A stretch of DNA of 7,784 nt from Deltaproteobacteria bacterium (GTDB taxonomy: Bacteria > Desulfobacterota > Syntrophia > Syntrophales > UBA2210), in contig JAFGPZ010000278.1 of assembly GCA_016935935.1 (NCBI GenBank), forward strand, positions 1 to 7,784, given 5' to 3'. The notes under the pieces were generated by a model. It was not told the DNA's origin. It was given only the letters and a program-made list of their open reading frames with translations, and did no database searches. Made by a program: the position numbers and the translations under genes. Of this stretch, positions 1 to 3,735 are shown piece after piece (within the stretch, counting starts at the first letter, position 1; every line of letters begins with the position of its first letter).

Positions 1-165
1 CGGGGGAGCCTCTGGATTATCGATGTGAAACTGAACCCCATTGACGGCTGAATCTTTCTGCCAATCGGGAGCATCTTCCCACCGGAGCTGTGAAAAATCC
101 CCTACGGCTTGGCAGTACGCACGATTAACTTCGTGACACACGCGGGCAATCTTCGCTACTTCCAT
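1..165 (-). CDS. RyR-domain protein (3' end beyond the window)
   Basis: Fifty-five codons are visible, from ATG at 165 to the window edge; the rest of the gene lies outside. The peptide begins MEVAKIARVCHEVNRAYCQA and continues through WEDAPDWQ and NGVQFH. This is the pattern of the RyR (ryanodine-receptor repeat) domain seen in many phage and bacterial proteins, whose N-terminal part reads roughly K-I-A-R-V-C-H-E-x-N then W-x-x-A-P-x-W-Q. The domain's biochemical role in phages is not established; it is usually treated as a binding module. An AAAGG ribosome site lies about 7 bases upstream of the ATG. The start is 60-odd bases after the attC-like site at 223-301. It could thus be the next cassette of that array or the resident phage gene on the far side of an insertion; its own 3' end, not visible here, would decide. 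Family call is from memory of the motif and fairly confident. Confidence 0.8.
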   Translation of the reverse strand, partial: MEVAKIARVCHEVNRAYCQAVGDFSQLRWEDAPDWQKDSAVNGVQFHIDNPEAPP

Positions 166-222
166 GAAAAAACCTTTCGTTTAAGTGAGCCGCCATACAA
201 TTCAAAAGCATAGCGGAATTTT

Positions 223-301
223 GCATAACGCCTGCGCTATGCCGAAGTTTGCGCTTCGCAAATTTGGGGCGGTACTCCGCCCGGCATGGCGCTGTTGTGT
301 G
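223..301 (-). repeat. attC-like recombination site 1 (after the radical SAM gene)
   Basis: In gene orientation the element opens with CACACAAC (301-294) and closes with GCGTTATGC (231-223), the AAC...GTT ends expected of an integron attC site. On the plus strand it folds into a three-way junction. The outer stem is 234-244 with 282-292 (11 bp, one T-G wobble). Hairpin A is 245-253/257-265 with loop CTT. Hairpin B is within the 16-mer GGGCGGTACTCCGCCC at 267-282 with loop TACT. Spacers between AAC/GTT and the stem are 4 and 1 bases, an asymmetry typical of attC. The opening box CACACAAC is the exact complement of GTTGTGTG at 1397-1390, the start of the same cassette. Length 79 fits the usual attC range. 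It could otherwise be an unrelated structured repeat; the boundary complementarity argues against that. Confidence 0.7.
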
Positions 302-1316
302 ATGTACCGGCCTGTTCCTTAATGTTCTGCTGGGCACTCTTCGCACAGGACGTGCGATCTTCGTATTGGCACTCCGGCAGCGTGCCTGAAAGTATCGCGT
401 TTCCGCAAGTAATGCGCCCCTTGTCTTCATCTTCACTTGCAATAAATACAAGTGTTTCAAACCCTGACCTTTTCAGTCTTTCTTCAAGCTCAAGATACGG
501 CTCTGGAGTTGTATAGTCTCCTGCCGTTTCAATCCCGTTTTGCAATGCCTCTGCCGTTTTGTGCATGGGGGTAAGTTTTACTATGTAAAGCTCTGGAGAA
601 AACAACCGAGATAGTTTTTCCGTATCGACAGTATATCCAGCAACCGCAAAATTGAGAGTAATTTTTCTGCCGACCGGGATTATTCCACGCATGATATCCG
701 CAATTTCTCTGAGAGTGCAGGCGTTGCCAGAAAACATGCGATTTCGTTCTGCTTCGTCCGTTGAATTGATGGAAAGTTGCAACCCGGCATTGCCTTTGTA
801 AACTCGATTCTTAAGCCGCATCCAAGTATGCACAAAGGTCTTTAGCCATTCGTTTCGACGCGGCATCATGGTTGAAACAACAGGATGCGGGTTATATGTA
901 TCGCCAAGGTGTTCGGCAATCCACTTGCCACAATCCAACACGGCAGGGTTCCACGAAGGCTCTCCCATGCGTGCGAAATGAACATTGAGCCTGTTGGTTT
1001 TGCTTGGAACGCCTGGTAACGTAAGAGCAGTTAGAATCTGGCTGCAAAGATCGTGAAAAGTAGCATTTCTTCCGGCACCTACTTTGGGAACATCACAAAA
1101 TTCACAACCCATAGAGCAACCATACTGCGTTGACACGGTAACAACCCATTTTTCAGTAAGTGGCATGAGTGGCAATCCGCTTGAAACCGGCTTGTGTTGA
1201 TTTAGGTTGACGCCTTGGCCGTAGTCGGCAAGAGAGAGCATTTCCAGTTTTCCTTTTGCGCCTTCAACGACAAGAATATTTCCTGTTGGTACGGCGAGAT
1301 TTTGAATTATTTGCAT
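237..1316 (-). CDS. RlmN/Cfr-like radical SAM enzyme, variant active site
   Basis: A 359-aa protein of the RlmN/Cfr family, radical SAM enzymes that methylate adenosine C2 or C8 in 23S rRNA (and tRNA for RlmN). The cluster motif is C67-x3-C71-x2-C74, within GCSMGCEFC. MGEP (117-120) matches the family's GMGEP motif. LSINSTDE (181-188) occupies the VSLHAPND position. TCGN (303-306) with C304 matches the ACGQ loop that carries the methyl-bearing Cys355 of E. coli RlmN. The second catalytic cysteine (Cys118, seven residues before the first cluster Cys) is replaced by Thr60. I chose ATG 1316 because AGGAG (1329-1325) lies 8 bases upstream; an in-frame ATG at 1358 lacks such a site. The last 17 or so residues are encoded by the attC-like site and are probably not conserved. 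Cargo of cassette 3. The fold is clear; substrate is unknown, and a nucleic-acid target other than 23S A2503 is possible. Confidence 0.85.
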   Translation of the reverse strand: MQIIQNLAVPTGNILVVEGAKGKLEMLSLADYGQGVNLNQHKPVSSGLPLMPLTEKWVVTVSTQYGCSMGCEFCDVPKVGAGRNATFHDLCSQILTALTLPGVPSKTNRLNVHFARMGEPSWNPAVLDCGKWIAEHLGDTYNPHPVVSTMMPRRNEWLKTFVHTWMRLKNRVYKGNAGLQLSINSTDEAERNRMFSGNACTLREIADIMRGIIPVGRKITLNFAVAGYTVDTEKLSRLFSPELYIVKLTPMHKTAEALQNGIETAGDYTTPEPYLELEERLKRSGFETLVFIASEDEDKGRITCGNAILSGTLPECQYEDRTSCAKSAQQNIKEQAGTSHNSAMPGGVPPQICEAQTSA

Positions 1317-1329
1317 TTGTTTTTCTCCT

Positions 1330-1346
1330 GCGGCCACGATGGCCGC
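1330..1346 (-). promoter_or_regulatory. hairpin touching the ribosome site of the radical SAM gene
   Basis: A perfect inverted repeat, GCGGCCA-TCG-TGGCCGC in mRNA sense, gives a 7-bp GC-rich stem with a 3-base loop. Its 3' edge directly abuts the AGGAG ribosome site at 1329-1325. It could modulate ribosome access or keep the site unpaired. No function can be shown. The 10-mer AGCGGCCATC at its 5' side also occurs in the leader of the zinc-ribbon gene (1672-1663), so part of it may be a shared leader element. Confidence 0.45.
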
Positions 1347-1360
1347 TCTTGTGCCCATCC

Positions 1361-1373
1361 TATAATATTTGAT
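1361..1373 (-). repeat. 13-bp leader repeat, copy before the radical SAM gene
   Basis: ATCAAATATTATA in gene orientation, identical to the copy at 2440-2428 before the methyltransferase. Each copy starts a similar distance inside its cassette (23 and 21 bases from the inferred crossover). The bases between crossover and repeat are also similar (TTGTGTGAAATACC against TTGTATGCAATTTC). It suggests common ancestry of the two cassette leaders. Not a convincing promoter: TATTAT has no -35 partner at the right spacing. Confidence 0.5.
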
Positions 1374-1389
1374 TTACAGGCCGGTATTT

Positions 1390-1435
1390 CACACAACGTT
1401 TACGCAACGGGCGATAGTTTGCCCGCTGTTAGCAT
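1390..1435 (-). repeat. short attC-like site 3 (between zinc-ribbon and radical SAM genes)
   Basis: In gene orientation it opens with GCTAAC (1433-1428) and ends in GTTGTGTG (1397-1390). Between them is a hairpin with an 8-bp stem, CAGCGGGC/GCCCGTTG (1428-1421 and 1412-1405, one G-T), and loop AAACTATC. GCTAAC can pair with GTTGGC at 1686-1681, the start of the same cassette (five Watson-Crick pairs and one wobble). GTTGTGTG is the exact complement of the box opening site 1. At about 45 bases it is shorter and simpler than sites 1 and 2, and lacks their two-hairpin head, so it is the weakest of the three. It overlaps the last codons of the zinc-ribbon gene, whose TAA is at 1402-1400. Confidence 0.5.
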
Positions 1436-1642
1436 ACCGCAAATACTGCATAATCGTTTACCATGAGCCACGTTTAACAGACTAAGTTCTGCGCCGCAAT
1501 GAGGGCAAATTTCGTCCCTTGCGTTGTTGGCTGTCTGTAAAGCGGACACTCCACGCTCTTCTGCGGCGCGTTCACTTTTGCTTGTAAGATTATTAATGCA
1601 ACCCCAGAACAACCTTCTTTTGAAATCATCTTCAGTTTCCAT
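1400..1642 (-). CDS. small zinc-ribbon protein (cassette 2)
   Basis: An 80-aa protein with a charged helical N-terminal half (METEDDFKRR, then SKSERAAEER) and a C-terminal zinc ribbon. The four ligands are C46-P-H-C49 and C65-S-I-C68, spaced 15 residues apart. I do not recognise the family. The pattern suits a small nucleic-acid or protein-binding accessory factor, which is inference. ATG 1642 is preferred over an in-frame TTG at 1657 because a GAAAGG ribosome site precedes it. It is the only gene of the 289-bp cassette 2, and its leader from the crossover at 1686|1685 is only about 43 bases, typical of compact cassettes. The last residues (LTAGKLSPVA) are encoded by the hairpin of attC-like site 3. 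A transcript running through the array would link it to the methyltransferase and radical SAM genes, but nothing shows a shared function. Confidence 0.75.
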   Translation of the reverse strand: METEDDFKRRLFWGCINNLTSKSERAAEERGVSALQTANNARDEICPHCGAELSLLNVAHGKRLCSICGMLTAGKLSPVA

Positions 1643-1679
1643 CGCGCCGCCTTTCAAATTCAGATGGCCGCTTTATTGC

Positions 1680-1772
1680 AGCCAACGCCCGACGCTATAC
1701 GACGTGCTGCTTCAGCATGTGCCACCGGCCAAGGGCGGTACTCCGCCCGCAGCGTATAGCGTTTGTTGTATG
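1680..1772 (-). repeat. attC-like recombination site 2 (after the methyltransferase gene)
   Basis: Opens with CATACAAC (1772-1765) and closes with GGGCGTTGGCT (1690-1680) in gene orientation. Plus-strand fold: outer stem 1693-1701 with 1753-1761 (9 perfect bp); hairpin A 1702-1709/1713-1720 with loop CTT and one G-T; hairpin B 1733-1738/1743-1748 with loop TACT. Hairpin B is the same 16-mer as in site 1, while the outer stem and hairpin A have different sequences but the same architecture and the same CTT loop. Spacers to AAC and GTT are 6 and 3 bases. CATACAAC is the exact complement of GTTGTATG (2462-2455), the start of this cassette. Length 93 is in the attC range. The methyltransferase stop codon (1714-1712) falls inside hairpin A. 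Confidence 0.7.
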
Positions 1773-2428
1773 ACTGTTTCGCCGGATTCAAAAGTATCCA
1801 GCGCGTATGGATCGAAAAGAGATTGCTGCGCTCTCTCCAGTTCGAGACGCTCCTGGGATTGCGCGTGATACTGAATATCCTTTTCGAAACAAACAAAATG
1901 CCGACCAAGTTTGTGACAAGCAATGGCGGTGGTTCCAGAACCGCTGTAAGGGTCAAGAACAATATCGCCACGCTTCGTAAACCTCAAAAGCAACTTAAGC
2001 ATATACTCTATCGGTTTTGGGGACGGGTGCGGAGGTTTCTCGCCAGAAATAGAAAACTCGAAGAACGACTGACCTCTGACCGCACCACCGCCTATAACCG
2101 AAATAATGGTATTTTCAAAACCGAGCTTGTTAAATGTCATGCCGTTTAAATTGCGCCCAACGTGTAGACCTTGAAACTCCGCACCCATGCGACCTATACA
2201 TAAGGCGATATTTTCTTGACCCGGCGTTACTGCAATCCCGCCCTTAGAGATTCGAAGTAACTGACGCTCAAATTCAAACGAAGGGTAAGCGCAATCCCAT
2301 TCCGCCTTGTTAATACCATACGGAGGATCGGCGAAGGCAAAGTCGATGCTTTTGTCTTCGAGCGCAGCCAGTACCGATTCGCAATCGAACTTTGTGATTT
2401 TATCAATGTATGATTCTAACACGCGCAT
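1712..2428 (-). CDS. DNA N6-adenine/N4-cytosine methyltransferase, beta class
   Basis: A 238-aa SAM-dependent DNA methyltransferase that would methylate the amino group of adenine or cytosine. The catalytic motif IV is D34-P-P-Y37. Motif X is seen as HPSPKP (134-139). The SAM-binding motif I is VLDPYSGSGTT (157-167), followed by FEKD (181-184) as motif II. Motif order IV, X, I makes it beta class (N6_N4_Mtase family). The region between about 85 and 130 would hold target recognition; the specificity cannot be read. ATG 2428 is chosen, with GGAG at 2444-2441 (12 bases, a little far); an in-frame TTG at 2461 lies on the cassette boundary without a ribosome site. Residues from about 220 on (TVIQQTLYAAGGVPP...) are encoded by attC-like site 2. 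No restriction partner is visible, so an orphan enzyme, such as phage DNA protection, is likely but inferred. Confidence 0.9.
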   Translation of the reverse strand: MRVLESYIDKITKFDCESVLAALEDKSIDFAFADPPYGINKAEWDCAYPSFEFERQLLRISKGGIAVTPGQENIALCIGRMGAEFQGLHVGRNLNGMTFNKLGFENTIISVIGGGAVRGQSFFEFSISGEKPPHPSPKPIEYMLKLLLRFTKRGDIVLDPYSGSGTTAIACHKLGRHFVCFEKDIQYHAQSQERLELERAQQSLFDPYALDTFESGETVIQQTLYAAGGVPPLAGGTC

Positions 2429-2440
2429 ATAATATTTGAT
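2428..2440 (-). repeat. 13-bp leader repeat, copy before the methyltransferase
   Basis: ATCAAATATTATA in gene orientation, identical to 1373-1361. Here its last A is the first base of the methyltransferase ATG. GGAG lies just upstream (2444-2441). Confidence 0.5.
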
Positions 2441-2461
2441 CTCCGGCGAAATTGCATACAA

Positions 2462-2731
2462 CTATGTCAAGTGCGAACTATACATCTTTAAATTAATACC
2501 TCTTGGCATAAGCGGGCGCAAATACTCATCAGAAAACATACGTTTTCCTTTGTTCGGTCCGCTTTGGACTTTAATTCTTTTTGCCAGCATTATACCGGCT
2601 ATTATTAAAAACCGTCCGCATGACCCCTTGGGGCCTCGGACTCCTTTTTCGAGAGGAAAAAGTATTGCGCTCTGTGTTTTAAACATGGTTGCATACTTTT
2701 TATCTATTGCTATGTGTTGCCCTTGTTTCAT
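2462..2731 (-). CDS. hypothetical 89-aa basic protein
   Basis: Not recognised. The ORF from ATG 2731 encodes a Lys/Arg-rich peptide with a short hydrophobic stretch (FLIIAGIML, about 41-49) and a following basic segment (KRIKVQSGPNKGKR). No Zn ligands or signal peptide are evident. No ribosome site precedes the ATG; instead a promoter-like sequence ends 7 bases upstream, so a leaderless mRNA is possible. An in-frame TTG at 2767 touches the previous stop codon but also lacks a ribosome site. The TAG stop ends exactly at 2462, the base where the cassette array begins. An overlapping plus-strand ORF is hydrophobic and opposes all neighbours, so I take it as a shadow. Real gene status is uncertain. 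Confidence 0.45.
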   Translation of the reverse strand: MKQGQHIAIDKKYATMFKTQSAILFPLEKGVRGPKGSCGRFLIIAGIMLAKRIKVQSGPNKGKRMFSDEYLRPLMPRGINLKMYSSHLT

Positions 2732-2738
2732 GATGTAT

Positions 2739-2767
2739 AATATACAACTATTCTTTGTTTTGCGCAA
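2739..2767 (-). promoter_or_regulatory. possible sigma-70 promoter giving a leaderless mRNA
   Basis: TTGCGC (2767-2762), a 17-base spacer, then TATATT (2744-2739). The ATG of the 89-aa ORF follows after 7 bases, about where transcription would start. The -35 is only a partial match and the region is AT-rich, so this may be chance. If real, it would transcribe the 89-aa ORF and the cassettes independently of the upstream genes. Confidence 0.35.
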
Positions 2768-2947
2768 CTACTTTTTTATTTTTTTTATTGCATTACCGGA
2801 AACTATCTCGCGTTGCCCGTTTTCGAACTCAATTCCACGAGTGTTCATTGTACCACGGGCGTATACCTTGCACCTTCTCCCCTTCATGGTTGCCCGCTTT
2901 GGGTTGTTTCCCCATGTGTAAATATATGGATATTTATTCATGTTCAT
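2768..2947 (-). CDS. small conserved phage protein (WGNNPKR type)
   Basis: A 59-aa basic protein with YTWGNNPKRATMKGRRCKV followed by GTMNTRGIEFENGQREIVS. I recall similar small proteins (W-G-N-N-P-x-R then a short beta-rich tail with E-F-x-N/D-G-Q-R-E-x-V) from phage early regions, without an assigned function. The compact basic beta-strand pattern would suit a nucleic-acid-binding fold, which is inference only. The start at 2947 follows the TAA of the resolvase gene by one base (TAATATG), with GGGAA at 2957-2953; a second ATG is two codons in. The C-terminus is a run of lysines (NAIKKIKK). Position directly after the resolvase suggests co-expression with the recombination genes. Confidence 0.72.
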   Translation of the reverse strand: MNMNKYPYIYTWGNNPKRATMKGRRCKVYARGTMNTRGIEFENGQREIVSGNAIKKIKK

Positions 2948-2948
2948 A

Positions 2949-3386
2949 TTATTTCCCGCAGCTTTTAAACGCTGAAACCTTTTTTGCCTTTTCAACAGAA
3001 ATTGATTTTCCGTATTTAAAGAAATCGCAAGGGTATCTAATCATAAAGCAATCTGATTTATGTACCCAGAGAACGAAAGACCAGTTTCCCCATGAATCCC
3101 ATTCAGTCAATGTTTTTATTTGATGATCTTCCAATACGCTATGTGGAAGTTTGTTTCCATCGCACAATTTTACCTCTACTCTTGCGACCTTTGACTGTAT
3201 GATACTTCCATTCAATGGAATCACAACGATGAAATCAACGGATGATTCCTTGACGTATACGGCGCGGCCTTTAATGTTGCGCATTGGAGTAAATATTTTT
3301 TCAACACACCTGAAACCGTTCTCTGCGAAGAACCACCGCGCGCGTTCTTCCCCGGCCTCTCCTAATTGCTGGCTCAATCTACCCAT
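2949..3386 (-). CDS. RecU-like Holliday-junction resolvase
   Basis: A 145-aa protein of the PD-(D/E)XK nuclease type. It begins GRLSQQLGEAGEERARWFF, where the RecU/Hjc-like families have a conserved G...G...E start. The metal and catalytic residues are likely Asp51 (VDFIVV), then Glu71 and Lys73 (EVK), followed by H88-Q89 and a hydrophobic strand WSFVLWVH. That spacing matches phage and bacterial resolvases of the RecU type, which cut four-way junctions formed during recombination or replication. GAGG (3399-3396) is a good ribosome site about 9 bases before ATG 3386. It sits downstream of the nuclease and annealing-protein genes, as expected of a recombination module. Other small PD-(D/E)XK nucleases, such as a VRR-NUC or UPF0102-type protein, cannot be excluded. 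Confidence 0.72.
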   Translation of the reverse strand: MGRLSQQLGEAGEERARWFFAENGFRCVEKIFTPMRNIKGRAVYVKESSVDFIVVIPLNGSIIQSKVARVEVKLCDGNKLPHSVLEDHQIKTLTEWDSWGNWSFVLWVHKSDCFMIRYPCDFFKYGKSISVEKAKKVSAFKSCGK

Positions 3387-3391
3387 TATTT

Positions 3392-3568
3392 TTACCTCGC
3401 TTTTTGCTCGTTTTTATACTGCTCAAAACATTCCGCGCAGAAATAAAACTCCGCAACACCCAGCTCGCAGTCACATACCGTCACTACCTTCTTACATCTT
3501 CCGCATCGGTAATGGCATTCATCTTCGTTTGGCGGGATTGGCTTTCCGCACACGCAACGGTACGTCAT
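3392..3568 (-). CDS. Cys-rich zinc-binding small protein
   Basis: A 58-aa protein with nine cysteines: C5-x-C7, C18, C22-x2-C25, C32-x-C34 and C44-x2-C47. This suggests two small zinc-binding knuckles. The tail is charged (QYKNEQKAR). AGGAG (3579-3575) precedes ATG 3568 by 6 bases, a strong start. The stop TAA (3394-3392) lies just before the resolvase ATG. The family is not recognised; such small Zn proteins are common in phage early operons and are often regulators or inhibitors of host proteins, but nothing here points to a target. Confidence 0.78.
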   Translation of the reverse strand: MTYRCVCGKPIPPNEDECHYRCGRCKKVVTVCDCELGVAEFYFCAECFEQYKNEQKAR

Positions 3569-3570
3569 AG

Positions 3571-3732
3571 CTATTCTCCTGGTATCGGTATTATGTCAAC
3601 CGTGAACTGGTTAAACCCTGGCACACCTACCGGTGGATCTGGAACCTGTACCATTTCTACCGGTTCAATATGCGCAGGATTAGGGCACGTTCCGCCTGTG
3701 ATCCACCGGAATCCGCATGAGCACTCAAACAA
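3571..3732 (-). CDS. small Cys-containing protein with Pro-rich tail
   Basis: A 53-aa ORF beginning FECSCGFRWITGGTCPNP after the start codon, with C4, C6 and C16 in a CxCGxRW context. The C-terminal half is proline- and valine-rich (VPDPPVGVPGF, ending IIPIPGE). It starts with TTG at 3732, with AAGGAAGG about 10 bases upstream, and ends in TAG two bases before the next ATG. It is in the same frame as the annealing protein, whose TGA is only two codons before this TTG. It could thus be a separate gene (preferred, because of the ribosome site) or a read-through extension. Family unknown. The Cys pattern resembles half of a zinc site, perhaps completed with His21 or by dimerisation. Confidence 0.62.
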   Translation of the reverse strand: MFECSCGFRWITGGTCPNPAHIEPVEMVQVPDPPVGVPGFNQFTVDIIPIPGE

Positions 3733-3735
3733 TTT

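Larger units (their letters stand above)
229..2461 (-). mobile_element. array of three integron-type gene cassettes without an integrase
   Basis: Three head-to-tail units read in the phage gene direction, each with one gene and one attC-like site. Cassette 1 is 2461-1686 (776 bp, DNA methyltransferase), cassette 2 is 1685-1397 (289 bp, zinc-ribbon protein) and cassette 3 is 1396-229 (1168 bp, radical SAM enzyme). The inferred crossover is after the G of GTT, at 2462|2461, 1686|1685, 1397|1396 and 229|228. In each unit the box opening its 3' attC-like site is complementary to its own 5' end: 8 of 8 for cassettes 1 and 3, and six pairs with one wobble for cassette 2. That is expected because a cassette's circular form joins those ends into one attC. 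The leading edge sits directly on the TAG stop of the upstream ORF (TAG|TTGTATG). No integrase gene or clear attI is visible, so it resembles an attC cluster lacking an integrase. The pattern is seen in the sequence; the integron interpretation is inference. Confidence 0.65.

Noticed and set aside
125..460. 111-codon minus-strand ORF across the RyR start and attC-like site 1
   Set aside because: It runs out of frame through the radical SAM 3' end, the folded site and the RyR start, with no start signal or recognisable motif.
1403..1430. Hairpin at the end of the zinc-ribbon gene as an intrinsic terminator
   Set aside because: No T-run follows the stem in gene orientation, and the ends fit the attC-like boundary boxes better.
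2449..2471. TTGACA at 2471-2466 as a promoter for the methyltransferase
   Set aside because: No -10 hexamer lies 16-18 bases downstream; TATTAT is about 30 bases away.
2765..2790. A/T-rich run as a terminator
   Set aside because: It encodes the lysine-rich end of the 59-aa protein and has no GC stem before it.
2436..2921. 161-codon plus-strand ORF with a hydrophobic product
   Set aside because: It lies opposite two minus-strand ORFs, has no ribosome site or family resemblance, and its hydrophobicity comes from reading AT-rich antisense sequence. No other plus-strand gene is credible in the window.
3577..3600. TTGACA at 3599-3594 as a promoter
   Set aside because: The matching -10 position (about GAATAG) is poor and the sequence is coding within a tightly packed operon.
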